Part shown: piece after piece, positions 42,012 through 53,734 of the stretch | How the letters are laid out: each line of letters begins with the position of its first letter | Position numbering within the stretch: the stretch's first letter is position 1 | Translations under genes and position numbers: made by a program | Notes under the pieces: generated by a model | The model's database searches: none | What the model saw: only the letters and a program-made list of their open reading frames with translations | Told to the model about the DNA's origin: nothing | Origin: Variovorax atrisoli 110B | GTDB lineage: Bacteria; Pseudomonadota; Gammaproteobacteria; Burkholderiales; Burkholderiaceae_C | Direction of reading: 5' to 3' | Assembly: GCF_000382045.1 (NCBI RefSeq) | Contig: NZ_KB907451.1 | Span: 248,001 to 312,000 of the forward strand | DNA length: 64,000 nt

Positions 42012-42164
42012 GGGTGGCAACTCTAGCAGTCCGCCCTGGTGCCCAGGCGCACAGGAGCATCGGAAGGGTGTTCGGGCCGTATCGGGAGCGTTCGGGGCTC
42101 GCCCGGTAAAATCGCGGGTTCTCCCCACCCCAACCTCCCTTTTCCCTCCGAAAGTCCACCGCAC

Positions 42165-45329
<3,165 letters not shown>

Positions 45330-45345
45330 GGCTTCGCCGCTTCCA

Positions 45346-45378
45346 TAAAAAAACGCGCCTCCGGGCGCGTTTTTTTTG
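45346..45378. terminator. Bidirectional Rho-independent terminator
   Basis: Stem ACGCGCC-TCCG-GGCGCGT (45353-45370) with an A-run on the left and a run of eight or more T on the right. It can stop transcription from gap (plus) and from the lipoprotein operon that converges from the right. Confidence 0.93.
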
Positions 45379-45406
45379 TTGGGCTCCTTGATCGGGCGCC
45401 TCACCG

Positions 45407-45997
45407 CTATCGCAGCTTCTCGTTCCTGCGTATCTCGCTGCTCAACTGCGCCGTCAGCCGCGTCGCGGCCCTTCGCGCAGCCAGCCCGAAGTCTCCCTTG
45501 AACTCGCCGAACTCCGCTGTGCCGTTGCCCGCGGCGCGCACGCGCGTGACCTCGGTGCCCGCCGCATCGGTCACCACGCACGAGACCTCGGCCGTGAACG
45601 AGGTCGGCGGCCAGCTGATCCATGAGGACGAGCTCGAATCGGTCTTGATGCGCGGCGAGAACACCAGCGAGACGCCCGCCGCCTCGTTCGCCTTCGCGTC
45701 GCCGGCGCTGCGCAGCACGACCACGTCGCGGTAGACGGCGCGCAGCGCATCGCGGATCGACTTCTCCAGGTCGCGGTACGGGTAGTAGCTCACGCGGTCG
45801 CCGCTGCCGCCGGGGGTGATCACTTCGAGGTCGCGGTCGGCATCGGTCATCACGTAGGCGACCTTCTTCGGCACGAGGTACGCCTGCGAACGTGGCGGGG
45901 CGGTCTCGGTGATCATGGTGATCGGGTGCACGCAGCCGCCGAGCAGCAGCAACAAGGCCGACAGTGCGATGGACGCCGGACGAAAAAGGGATTGCAT
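45407..45997 (-). CDS. Lipoprotein, hypothetical
   Basis: A 196-residue protein with signal peptide and lipobox LGGC (ALSALLLLLGGC), ribosome site AGGAGG. The mature part contains YYPYRDLEKSIRDALRAVYR and VVLRSAGDAKANEAAGVSLV, a layout like small outer-membrane-associated lipoproteins with a LptE/CsgG-like alpha-beta fold. Probably second gene of a two-gene operon, 24 bp after another lipoprotein. Function unknown. Confidence 0.7.
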   Translation of the reverse strand: MQSLFRPASIALSALLLLLGGCVHPITMITETAPPRSQAYLVPKKVAYVMTDADRDLEVITPGGSGDRVSYYPYRDLEKSIRDALRAVYRDVVVLRSAGDAKANEAAGVSLVFSPRIKTDSSSSSWISWPPTSFTAEVSCVVTDAAGTEVTRVRAAGNGTAEFGEFKGDFGLAARRAATRLTAQLSSEIRRNEKLR

Positions 45998-46021
45998 CGA
46001 AGCGCCTCCTGGCCTCAGGGG

Positions 46022-46615
46022 TCAACGGCCGATGGCGGCCACGAACTGCGGATCGGCATACACCTGCCGCAGCAAGGCACGCACGAGGCGCGGGTACGCG
46101 GCCTGCCCGGCGGGCACGGCGACGATGCTCGCGTAGCTCGAATCGAAGGCGGTCTCGGCGCGGTAGGTCTTGCGCAGGCGCTGCGTGGCGTCGCGCGTGA
46201 CGGTGATCTCGACTTCCATGCGGCCCGCGCCGTTGATCACGCCGAGGTCGATCTCGTTGACCAGCACGCGCGCCGCGATGCGCGTTGGCGCCTTCGGGTC
46301 GTAGACGGAGATCTCGCCGAGGTCGCGCATCATCGCGTCCTGCAGGTACTGGGCGAAGCTGCCGCTGGGCGACAGCAGCCGGGCGCTGCGCAGCCGCACG
46401 GTGTTGACCTTGTCGTTTGCATCGGAGGGCTGCGCCTTCGCGAGGGCCACCATGCCGGGGCGCGCGGCTTCCAGCTTGTCGAGGGTCTCGTAGTCGGCCG
46501 CGTAGGGCGGCGCCAGCAATGGCGCGCAGCCGGTGGCCAGAACGGCGGCTGCCAGCGCGCCTATCAAGAGCAGGCTGCGCAAACGCCAGCCTTGCTGCGA
46601 ACTAAAGATCGCCAT
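46022..46615 (-). CDS. Lipoprotein, hypothetical
   Basis: A 197-residue lipoprotein (signal LLLIGALAAAVLATGC). The mature protein has a conserved-looking core (VRLRSARLLSPSGSFAQYLQ, ARVLVNEIDLGVINGAGRME) resembling lipoproteins whose function is unassigned. Paired with the lipoprotein at 45407-45997 on the same strand. The two may form a complex at the outer membrane. Confidence 0.7.
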   Translation of the reverse strand: MAIFSSQQGWRLRSLLLIGALAAAVLATGCAPLLAPPYAADYETLDKLEAARPGMVALAKAQPSDANDKVNTVRLRSARLLSPSGSFAQYLQDAMMRDLGEISVYDPKAPTRIAARVLVNEIDLGVINGAGRMEVEITVTRDATQRLRKTYRAETAFDSSYASIVAVPAGQAAYPRLVRALLRQVYADPQFVAAIGR

Positions 46616-46782
46616 CCCTTCGGTCCCCTCTCTGCATCTTCACGAGGCCCGCGATGCATGCATGGTGCATCGGTGGCGCGTGCTCCCGGCGCGACGGTAG
46701 CACGCATCGCGCGGCGCGCGAATGCGTGAAGCCGCGAAACCGAAAGGTACGAAGAGGTGGGAAGGAGGGGCTAAGGCGAGTC

Positions 46783-47091
46783 TCAGACCGGCTCGAGCAC
46801 GTGGATCAGCTTGCCCGCGGTGAGCTCCTTCGTCTTCTCGCCGTGGGCCTTCATGTGCGGCGCGACCGCGTGCGCCTGCAGGTGCGCCAGGGTTTCCCAC
46901 TTCTCGATCACGACGAAGGTGTCGGGGCCGAAGCTGGCCTTCGACGCGGGGATGCCCTGCGCATCGACCGTGGCGCCGTACTCGATGCAGCCTGCCTCGG
47001 CCAGCACGGCTGCGCGGTTCTCCGCGAAGGCTTCGAGCAGCCTGGCGCGCTGGCCGGGCTTGGCGGTGATGACGGCGACGACGTGGATCAT
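46783..47091 (-). CDS. Antibiotic biosynthesis monooxygenase (ABM) family protein
   Basis: A 102-residue protein with the ferredoxin-like ABM fold: MIHVVAVITAKPGQRARLLE, EAGCIEYGATVD, and FVVIEKWETLAHLQAHAVAPH. These small dimeric proteins act as quinol or polyketide monooxygenases, or in aldehyde or metabolite turnover (YgiN-like). Start at 47091 with GGAGA upstream. A TTGG-rich short tandem repeat lies in its 5' region at about 47103-47126. Confidence 0.82.
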   Translation of the reverse strand: MIHVVAVITAKPGQRARLLEAFAENRAAVLAEAGCIEYGATVDAQGIPASKASFGPDTFVVIEKWETLAHLQAHAVAPHMKAHGEKTKELTAGKLIHVLEPV

Positions 47092-47227
47092 TGAAAGGGT
47101 CTCCGGTTGGTTGGTTGGATGGTTGGTCGATTTGAATGCGACGGCCGAATCTAAGAGATTTGGCGCGGCGGTGCCGGTCAGGTCCGCGACAAGGCCGTGT
47201 CCCTGTCTTGTCCCTATCATCTTCCGC

Positions 47228-48556
47228 ATGTTCTTCCCGCTCCCTCGCACGGCCACCGCGCCCTTTTGTCCTTCCGAAGTCAAGGGCAGCGTCGCCGTCC
47301 CGCAGGAACTGCCGTTCTTCAAGAAGCTGATGCGCTACGCGGGTCCGGGCCTGCTGGTGTCGGTCGGCTACATGGACCCGGGCAACTGGGCGACCGACAT
47401 CGAGGCCGGCTCGCGCTTCGGCTACGGCCTGTTGTTCGTGGTGCTGCTCGCGAGCCTGGCCGCGATGCTGCTGCAGACGCTGTGCGTGCGGCTGGGCATC
47501 GTCGCGCGCAAGGACCTGGCGCGCATCTGCCGCGAGCACTACTCGCCGCGCGTCAACCGCCTGCTGTGGCTGGGCGCCGAGCTGGCCATCGTGGCCTGCG
47601 ACCTCGCCGAGGTGCTGGGCAGCGCGCTCGCGCTGCATCTGCTGTTCGGCGTGTCGATCCCGGTGGGCATCGCGATCACCGCCTTCGACACGCTGCTGGT
47701 GCTGGGCCTGCAGGGCGCGGGCTTCCGCCGCGTGGAGGCCATCGTGCTGGGGCTCGTGGGCACGATCGCGGCCTGCTTCGTGGTCGAGCTGGCGATGTCG
47801 CCGCCCAACTGGTTCGGCGTGGCGATGGGCTTCGGCCCGAGCCTGGAGCGGCTGCACCAGCCGGGCGCGCTGTACCTGGCCATCGGCATCGTCGGCGCGA
47901 CGGTGATGCCGCACAACCTGTACCTTCACTCGTCGATCGTGCAGACGCGCCTGATCGCCGACACCGAGCCCGCGAGGCGCGAGGCGGTGCGCTTCTGCAC
48001 GCTCGACGCGGTGGTGTCGCTCTCGCTTGCGCTGCTGGTCAACGCGGCCATCATGGTGCTCGCTGCAAGCGCCTTCCACGCCACCGGCCACCGCGAGGTG
48101 ACGGAGATCGACGACGCCTACCGGCTGCTGGAGCCCGTCGTCGGCAGCGCGGTCGCGGCCACGCTGTTCGGCATCGCGCTGCTGGCCTCGGGGCAGAGCT
48201 CGACCTTCACCGGCACCATTGCAGGCCAGATCATCATGGAAGGCTTCCTCGACCTGAAGATCCCGTGCTGGCAGCGCCGCCTCATCACGCGCGCGCTGGC
48301 GCTGGGCCCGGCGTGGCTGGGCGTATGGTGGTTCGGCGACGGCGGCGTGGGCAAGATGCTGGTGCTCAGCCAGGTGGTGCTGAGCTTCCAGCTGCCCTTC
48401 GCGATGTGGCCGCTGATCCGCTTCACGAGCAGTCGAGCGCTGATGGGCGGCTTCGCCAACGGCCCGGTGGTGAAGTCGCTGGCGTGGCTGCTGTTCGGCG
48501 TGATCGGCGCGGCCAACGTTTGGCTGATCGCATCGGTGGTCGTGGGCGGTGCCTAG
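47228..48556 (+). CDS. mntH: Nramp family divalent metal (Mn2+/Fe2+) transporter
   Basis: A 442-residue proton-coupled metal importer with about eleven TM helices. The metal-binding DPGN motif in TM1 is intact (VGYMDPGNWATDIEAG), as is the TM6 motif MPHNLYLHSSIVQTR. ATG 47228 was chosen because it gives a short typical N-terminus (FFPLPRTATAPFCPSE) before PFFKKLMRYAGPGLLVSVGY. It is divergent from the ABM gene. No adjacent metalloregulator gene was seen. Confidence 0.9.
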   Translation: MFFPLPRTATAPFCPSEVKGSVAVPQELPFFKKLMRYAGPGLLVSVGYMDPGNWATDIEAGSRFGYGLLFVVLLASLAAMLLQTLCVRLGIVARKDLARICREHYSPRVNRLLWLGAELAIVACDLAEVLGSALALHLLFGVSIPVGIAITAFDTLLVLGLQGAGFRRVEAIVLGLVGTIAACFVVELAMSPPNWFGVAMGFGPSLERLHQPGALYLAIGIVGATVMPHNLYLHSSIVQTRLIADTEPARREAVRFCTLDAVVSLSLALLVNAAIMVLAASAFHATGHREVTEIDDAYRLLEPVVGSAVAATLFGIALLASGQSSTFTGTIAGQIIMEGFLDLKIPCWQRRLITRALALGPAWLGVWWFGDGGVGKMLVLSQVVLSFQLPFAMWPLIRFTSSRALMGGFANGPVVKSLAWLLFGVIGAANVWLIASVVVGGA

Positions 48557-48559
48557 GCC

Positions 48560-48901
48560 TCAGCGCTTGCCCGCTTCCTTCCACAGGTGCACCAGCGCCT
48601 CCGGCGCCTCGGCCTCGGGCACCTCGAAGCTCACGAAGATGTCCTGCTGCTCGCCAGCGCTGCGCACGAGCACCTCGACGCGGTAGAAGCGCTGGTCGCC
48701 GCCCGACACCGTCGCGCCGGCCTGCTGTTGCGCGTGGGGCACGGCGCTGTGCAGCGCGTCGCCGATCTGCTGGCGCAGCTCCTGCGTGCACTCCCCCAGC
48801 CGGAAGCTGCGCGGCTGCGCCAGCCCCGGCACGAAGGCCAGCCCGCCCTCGCGCGTCACGCGCACGGTGGTCGCCTCGTTCAGCGGCGGCAGGCGGATCA
48901 T
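48560..48901 (-). CDS. Emfourin-like protease inhibitor
   Basis: A 113-residue protein beginning MIRLPPLNEATTVRVTREGG, with FVPGLAQPRSFRLG and FYRVEVLVRSAGEQQDIFVS. The position immediately downstream of an M4 protease gene, with a 4-bp overlap, and the length match emfourin, the inhibitor encoded beside protealysin. No signal peptide, in line with the cytoplasmic or atypically secreted protealysin system. The family call leans on context. Confidence 0.7.
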   Translation of the reverse strand: MIRLPPLNEATTVRVTREGGLAFVPGLAQPRSFRLGECTQELRQQIGDALHSAVPHAQQQAGATVSGGDQRFYRVEVLVRSAGEQQDIFVSFEVPEAEAPEALVHLWKEAGKR

Positions 48902-49974
48902 GGCGCGATCACCCCCACGGCCTGCCAGGCGTCGACGACCGCCTTGCGGACTGCGCTGCCGGCGCCGAAGCGCTGCGACGCGACATCGATGCTGAGCGTC
49001 GCGAAGGCCTCGAAGTCGGCATCGTTGCGCAGGCGCCTGTCGCGCAGCGTGTCGTACCAGACGCGGCCTGCGCTCTCCCATGCCGGCCCGCCGATGGCGA
49101 CGGCCGCCAGGTGGAAGGCGCGGTTCGGAATGCCCGAGTTGATGTGCACGCCGCCGTTGTCCTGCGAAGTGACGACAAAGTCCTTCATGTGCGCGGGCTG
49201 CGGGTCCTTGCCGATCACCGGGTCGTCGTAGGCGGTGCCGGGCTCGGCCATCGAGCGCAACGCCTTGGCCTTCACGGTGGACATGAAGAGGCCCGCGCCG
49301 ATGAGCCAGTCGGCCTGCTGCGCGGTCTGCTTCAGCACGTGCTGCTTCACCAGCACGCCGAACACGTCGCAGATCGATTCGTTGAGCGCGCCGGGCTGGC
49401 CCTGGTAGATGAGCGCGGCCTCGTGGTCGATCACGCCGTGCGTGAGCTCGTGGCCGATGATGTCCACCGCGATGGTGAAGCGGTTCATCACCTCGCCGTC
49501 GCCGTCTCCGAACACCATCTGCGCGCCGTTCCAGAAGGCGTTGTCGTAGTCCTTGCCGTAGTGCACGCTGCCGGTCAGCGGCATGCCCGCGCCGTCGATG
49601 GAGTCGCGCTCGTACACCTCGCGGTACAGCCGCCAGGTCGCGCCCAGGTGCTCGTAGGCCTCGTCGGCCGCGATGTCGCCGGTGGCGGGCCGGCCTTCGG
49701 TGCGCACCAGCCTGCCGGGCAGCTTGGTCGTGTGGCCCGCGTCGTGGATGGCGCGCTCTGGCGAATCGGGCCGTGCGGGGCGCACCGGTGTGCCGGTGAT
49801 GTTCGACACCACCGCCGGCGGCACCAGGCCGCGCAGCGCGCGATGTTCGCGGTCGATGGCCAGCGTGCTCACCGCGCGCTCGCTCAGCGGCGGGCTGGCG
49901 CTTTCGGCAAGCCGGCTCAGCAGGTACGGCGGCACGAAGGCGGGCGGCAGGATCTGCGGATTGCGCAACGGCAT
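48898..49974 (-). CDS. M4 family zinc metallopeptidase, protealysin type
   Basis: A 358-residue thermolysin-like protease. Zinc site HELTH within IIGHELTHGVIDHEAALIYQ, third ligand in GALNESICDVFG, and the catalytic His region NGGVHINSGIPNRAFH. The start at 49974 gives a short propeptide (RNPQILPPAFVPPYLLSRLA) of the protealysin kind instead of a signal peptide plus long propeptide. It overlaps the inhibitor-like gene by 4 bp. Protealysins are linked to invasion and interbacterial or stress roles; the role here is unknown. Confidence 0.92.
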   Translation of the reverse strand: MPLRNPQILPPAFVPPYLLSRLAESASPPLSERAVSTLAIDREHRALRGLVPPAVVSNITGTPVRPARPDSPERAIHDAGHTTKLPGRLVRTEGRPATGDIAADEAYEHLGATWRLYREVYERDSIDGAGMPLTGSVHYGKDYDNAFWNGAQMVFGDGDGEVMNRFTIAVDIIGHELTHGVIDHEAALIYQGQPGALNESICDVFGVLVKQHVLKQTAQQADWLIGAGLFMSTVKAKALRSMAEPGTAYDDPVIGKDPQPAHMKDFVVTSQDNGGVHINSGIPNRAFHLAAVAIGGPAWESAGRVWYDTLRDRRLRNDADFEAFATLSIDVASQRFGAGSAVRKAVVDAWQAVGVIAP

Positions 49975-50077
49975 GGGCGGGCCTCTCGTCGAAGATCGAT
50001 CGGGGTGTCGATCGGGGCATCGATCGGTTCGAAACCACCGTAGCAGAAACGCGAGGCGGCGCCTGTCGGATCGCGGC

Positions 50078-51007
50078 TCAAGCCCTGGGCGGCATGTCGT
50101 CTTTGCCGAGCGCGGCGGCCATGAAGTCGACGAAAGTTCGCACGCGCGCCGACAGCTGGTGGCGCTGCGGGTACACCGCGTAGATGTCGGCATCGGGCGT
50201 GCGGTAGCTGGCGAGCACCTGCACGAGCCGGCCGCTGCGCAGGTAGCGCGCGATGTCCCACTCGGCGCGCATCAGGATGCCGTGGCCGTCGAGCGCCCAG
50301 TTGACCGCGATCTCGCCGTCGTTGGTGCTGAGCATGCCGCGCGTCTTCACTGCCTCGGTGCGTTGCGCGGTGCCGCGCCCGCTGCTCAGGCGCCAGATGC
50401 CGTAGGCCTCGTCGCCCTGGCGGATGCCGATGCAGCGGTGCCGCGTGAGGTCGTTGGGCACCTTGGGCTGCCCGGCGCGCGCGAGGTAGGCGGGCGAGGC
50501 GCACAGCAGGCGCCGGTTCGACGCGATGCGCCGCGCGATCACGCGGGCCTCGGGCGGTGCGCCGAAGCGGATGCAGACGTCGAAGGCGTCGTCGGTCAGC
50601 GGCGGCGGGTTCACCGAGAGCTGCAGCTGCACCTCGACCTGCGGATGCCTGCGCGCGAACTTCGAGATCAGCGGCGCCACGTGGCTGCGCCCGAAGCCCA
50701 GCGTGGCGTTCACGCGCAGCAGCCCCTGGGGCTCGCCCTTCGCGCCGCCGAGCAGCTGCGCCATGTCGTCGATCTCGCCGAGGATGCGGCGCGCGTGCGC
50801 CACGTAGAGCTCGCCCTCGGGCGTGAGGCTCATGCGCCGCGTGGTGCGGTTCACCAGCGTGACGCCCAGGCGCGACTCCATCTGCGCCAGCCGCTTGCTC
50901 ACCGCGGGCGTGCTGATGCCGAGTTCTCGCGCCCCCGCGCTCAGGCTGCCGCTGGCCGCGAGCGTAGAGAAGAAACCGAGATCGGCGGGCTGGACCGGGG
51001 CTGCCAT
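50078..51007 (-). CDS. LysR-family regulator, likely of the divergent dehydrogenase gene
   Basis: A 309-residue regulator. HTH: FSTLAASGSLSAGARELGIS, then PAVSKRLAQMESRLGVTLVN. Effector domain includes VNATLGFGRSHVAPL and AFDVCIRFGAPPEA. It is divergent from the tartrate/malate dehydrogenase gene with 124 bp between starts, the classic arrangement for DmlR/TtuA-like regulation of dmlA or ttuC by the substrate. Confidence 0.9.
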   Translation of the reverse strand: MAAPVQPADLGFFSTLAASGSLSAGARELGISTPAVSKRLAQMESRLGVTLVNRTTRRMSLTPEGELYVAHARRILGEIDDMAQLLGGAKGEPQGLLRVNATLGFGRSHVAPLISKFARRHPQVEVQLQLSVNPPPLTDDAFDVCIRFGAPPEARVIARRIASNRRLLCASPAYLARAGQPKVPNDLTRHRCIGIRQGDEAYGIWRLSSGRGTAQRTEAVKTRGMLSTNDGEIAVNWALDGHGILMRAEWDIARYLRSGRLVQVLASYRTPDADIYAVYPQRHQLSARVRTFVDFMAAALGKDDMPPRA

Positions 51008-51042
51008 GGGTGATCCGATTGTTGAATTCAGGTTAACGATGG

Positions 51043-51063
51043 ATTCACTTCTGCCGTGAATCG
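51043..51063. promoter_or_regulatory. LysR-type operator in the divergent promoter region
   Basis: Perfect inverted repeat GATTCAC-TTCTGCC-GTGAATC, containing a T-N11-A core, between the LysR gene and the dehydrogenase gene. Fits a LysR recognition site. Binding inferred. Confidence 0.65.
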
Positions 51064-51131
51064 TTCGACTCGGCCGATCCTACAGTGGGAGCCCGACAGA
51101 GCACCCACACACACGAAGAAGGACATCGACG

Positions 51132-52226
51132 ATGAGCAGCAGCTACAGCATCGCCACCATTCCCGGCGACGGCATCGGCAAGGAAGTGATACCCGCAGGC
51201 CGCCAGGTGATGGAGGCGCTGGCCGAGGCCTCCGGCGGCGCGCTGCGTTTCAGCTTCGAGGACTTCGGCTGGGGCGGCGACTGGTACCGCGAGCACGGCG
51301 AGATGATGCCGGCCGACGGCCTCGAGGCGCTGCGCGGCAAGGACGCGATTCTTTTCGGCTCCGCGGGCGATCCGCACATTCCCGACCACATCACGCTGTG
51401 GGGCCTGCGCCTGAAGATCTGCCAGGGCTTCGACCAGTACGCCAACGTGCGGCCCACGCGCATCCTGCCGGGCATCGATGCGCCGCTGAAGCGCTGCCGG
51501 GCGGAAGACCTGAACTGGGTGATCGTGCGCGAGAACTCCGAAGGTGAATACGCCGGCGTCGGCGGGCGCGTGCACCAGGGCCATCCGATCGAGGCCGCCA
51601 CCGACGTGAGCATGATGACCCGCGCGGGCGTCGAGCGCGTCATGCGCTTCGCCTTCAGGTTGGCGCGATCGCGCCCGCGCAAGCTGCTCACGGTGGTCAC
51701 CAAGAGCAACGCGCAGCGCCACGCGATGGTGATGTGGGACGAGATCGCGCTGCAGGTCTCGAAGGAGTTCCCCGACGTGCGCTGGGACAAGGAGCTCGTG
51801 GACGCGATGACCGCGCGCATGGTCAACCGGCCTGCCACGCTCGACACCATCGTCGCCACCAACCTGCATGCCGATATCCTCAGCGACCTCGCGGCCGCGC
51901 TCGCGGGCAGCCTGGGCATCGCGCCCACTGGCAACATCGACCCGGAGCGGCGCTATCCGTCGATGTTCGAGCCCATCCACGGCTCGGCCTTCGACATCAT
52001 GGGCAAGGGGCTCGCCAACCCCGTGGGCACCTTCTGGTCGGTGGTGATGCTGCTGGAGCACCTCGGCGAGGCCGAGGCCGCGCGCCGCGTGATGGCCGCG
52101 GTGGAGCACGTCACGGCCAACCCCGCGCTGCACACGCGCGACCTGGGCGGCAACGCGACCACCGAGGAGGTGACGCGTGCGGTGTGTGCGCACATAGCTG
52201 CAGAACCGCTGCGGCTGGCGGCCTGA
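51132..52226 (+). CDS. Tartrate dehydrogenase/decarboxylase or D-malate dehydrogenase
   Basis: A 364-residue isocitrate/isopropylmalate dehydrogenase family enzyme. It opens IATIPGDGIGKEVIPAG, then RPTRILPG, the substrate motif VRENSEGEYAGVGG, the Lys-Asn pair in TVVTKSNAQRHAM, ATNLHADILSDLAAAL and a final FEPIHGSAFDIMGKGLANP. The YAGVGG loop and overall length fit TtuC/DmlA, which oxidise and decarboxylate D-malate or tartrate with NAD+. Next to it lies a TctC-type binding protein, so uptake and use of a hydroxy-diacid are likely linked. Confidence 0.88.
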   Translation: MSSSYSIATIPGDGIGKEVIPAGRQVMEALAEASGGALRFSFEDFGWGGDWYREHGEMMPADGLEALRGKDAILFGSAGDPHIPDHITLWGLRLKICQGFDQYANVRPTRILPGIDAPLKRCRAEDLNWVIVRENSEGEYAGVGGRVHQGHPIEAATDVSMMTRAGVERVMRFAFRLARSRPRKLLTVVTKSNAQRHAMVMWDEIALQVSKEFPDVRWDKELVDAMTARMVNRPATLDTIVATNLHADILSDLAAALAGSLGIAPTGNIDPERRYPSMFEPIHGSAFDIMGKGLANPVGTFWSVVMLLEHLGEAEAARRVMAAVEHVTANPALHTRDLGGNATTEEVTRAVCAHIAAEPLRLAA

Positions 52227-52307
52227 TCGGCCCCTGCCGAGCAGGCGAACGACGGTATCCGCGCGCCTCGAAGCGCGCGGCGCAGAACAACGAGCCGGAG
52301 ACAAGAC

Positions 52308-53324
52308 ATGAACGCTTCATCGAACGCGCGCCTGCATCGGCGCATCGTGCTGCAGGCCGCAGCCATCGCGCTGGGACTGGGCTCCACCGCCCTCGCCTTC
52401 GCGCAGCAGGGGCCGGGCGCCGCGGGCTGGCCCGCGCGGCCGATCAGCCTCGTCGTGCCCTTCCCGGCCGGCGGCACCACCGACGTGCTGGCCCGCGCGC
52501 TGGCCGACAAGCTCTCTCAGTCGCTGGGCCAGCCGGTCGTGGTCGAGAGCAAGCCCGGCGCCGGTGCCACGCTGGGCGCCGACTACGTCGCCAAGGCCAG
52601 GCCCGACGGCTACACGCTGCTGATGGGCGCGGTGCACCACACCATCGCCACCAGCGTCTACAGGAAGCTGCCCTACGACTTCCAGAAGGACCTGGCGCCC
52701 GTCACCGTGGTGGCGATGGTGCCGAACGTGCTGGTGGTCAACGCGGCGAACACGCCCGCGAAGAACGTGGCCGAGCTGGTCGTGCTCGCCAAGGCCGCGC
52801 CCGAGAAGCTGGCCTACGGCTCCAACGGCAACGGCACGGCGCAGCACCTGATCGGCACGCAGTTCCAGGCCAGCACCGGCACGAAGCTGCTGCACGTGCC
52901 CTACAAGGGCAGCGGGCCGCTCACCACCGACCTGCTCGGCGGACAGGTGGCGATGTCATTCGACACCATCACGCCGGTGCTGCAGCACATCAAGGGCGGC
53001 AAGCTGCGTGCGCTGGCGGTGACCACCGCGCGGCGCTCGTCGGTGCTGCCGGACGTGCCGACGCTGGAGGAGGCCGGGCTCAAGGGCTTCGACATCGGCA
53101 CCTGGTTCGGCGTGCTGGCGCCCGCGGCCACGCCGAAGGAGATCGTGGCGCGCCTGAACGCCGAGATGGTGAAGATCATCCATTCGCCAGACTTCGCGCA
53201 GCGCATGCAGGCCATCGGCGCCGAGCCGCTGGGCGGCACGCAGGAAGAGATGGCGCGGCAGATCCGCGAGGAGACGGCGAAGTTAGCGAAGCTGGTGAAG
53301 GAAGGCGGCGTGGCGATCGAATAG
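52308..53324 (+). CDS. Tripartite tricarboxylate transporter substrate-binding protein (Bug/TctC family)
   Basis: A 338-residue periplasmic binding protein. Signal-like N-terminus (HRRIVLQAAAIALGLGSTAL AFA split by the core), then the Bug signature WPARPISLVVPFPAGGTTDV, YGSNGNGTAQHLIG, LLHVPYKGSGPLTTDLLGG and a closing WFGVLAPAATPKEIVARLN. It binds carboxylated ligands. No tctA/tctB membrane genes adjoin it, which is common for this expanded family in Burkholderiales. Placement after the tartrate/malate dehydrogenase suggests a hydroxy-acid ligand. Confidence 0.92.
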   Translation: MNASSNARLHRRIVLQAAAIALGLGSTALAFAQQGPGAAGWPARPISLVVPFPAGGTTDVLARALADKLSQSLGQPVVVESKPGAGATLGADYVAKARPDGYTLLMGAVHHTIATSVYRKLPYDFQKDLAPVTVVAMVPNVLVVNAANTPAKNVAELVVLAKAAPEKLAYGSNGNGTAQHLIGTQFQASTGTKLLHVPYKGSGPLTTDLLGGQVAMSFDTITPVLQHIKGGKLRALAVTTARRSSVLPDVPTLEEAGLKGFDIGTWFGVLAPAATPKEIVARLNAEMVKIIHSPDFAQRMQAIGAEPLGGTQEEMARQIREETAKLAKLVKEGGVAIE

Positions 53325-53443
53325 CGCCGCGGCGGACGGCTCGACGGCGGCGTGCAGCCGGTTACGCACGCGCACACCTGCATTCAGCGGCATGGGCGCC
53401 GAGGCCATAGGATCAGGGCTTCCGAAATCACCGCCTCCCGCCC

Positions 53444-53734
53444 ATGTTCATCGTCACCCTCACCTACATCCGTCCGCTCGAGGAAGTCGACGCGCTGATG
53501 GATGCGCACATGGTCTGGCTCAAGAAGCACTACGAAAGCGGGCTTTTCGTGGCCTCGGGCCGGCAGGTGCCGCGCCAGGGTGGGGTGATCCTCGCGCGCT
53601 CGGGCGACCGCGAGGGCCTGGAGGCGGTGCTGGCGCGCGACCCCTTCGTGCAGGGCGGGGTGGCGCGCACCGACGTCATCGAGTTCGTGCCGCGCATGAC
53701 GGCCCCGGGCGTCGAGATCCTCAAGAACTTCTAG
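53444..53734 (+). CDS. YciI family protein
   Basis: A 96-residue protein with the YciI dimeric alpha-beta barrel pattern: FIVTLTYIRPLEEVDALMDA, HMVWLKKHYESGLFVASGRQ, and DPFVQGGVARTDVIEFVP containing the conserved His/Asp-type residues. Likely a small dehydrochlorinase-like or binding protein; exact role unknown. Its TAG stop shares the palindrome CTAG with the stop of the convergent pirin gene. Confidence 0.85.
   Translation: MFIVTLTYIRPLEEVDALMDAHMVWLKKHYESGLFVASGRQVPRQGGVILARSGDREGLEAVLARDPFVQGGVARTDVIEFVPRMTAPGVEILKNF

Noticed and set aside
42107..42112. Sigma-70 promoter of transketolase
   Set aside because: A TAAAAT -10-like hexamer is present but no acceptable -35 box lies 16-18 bp upstream.
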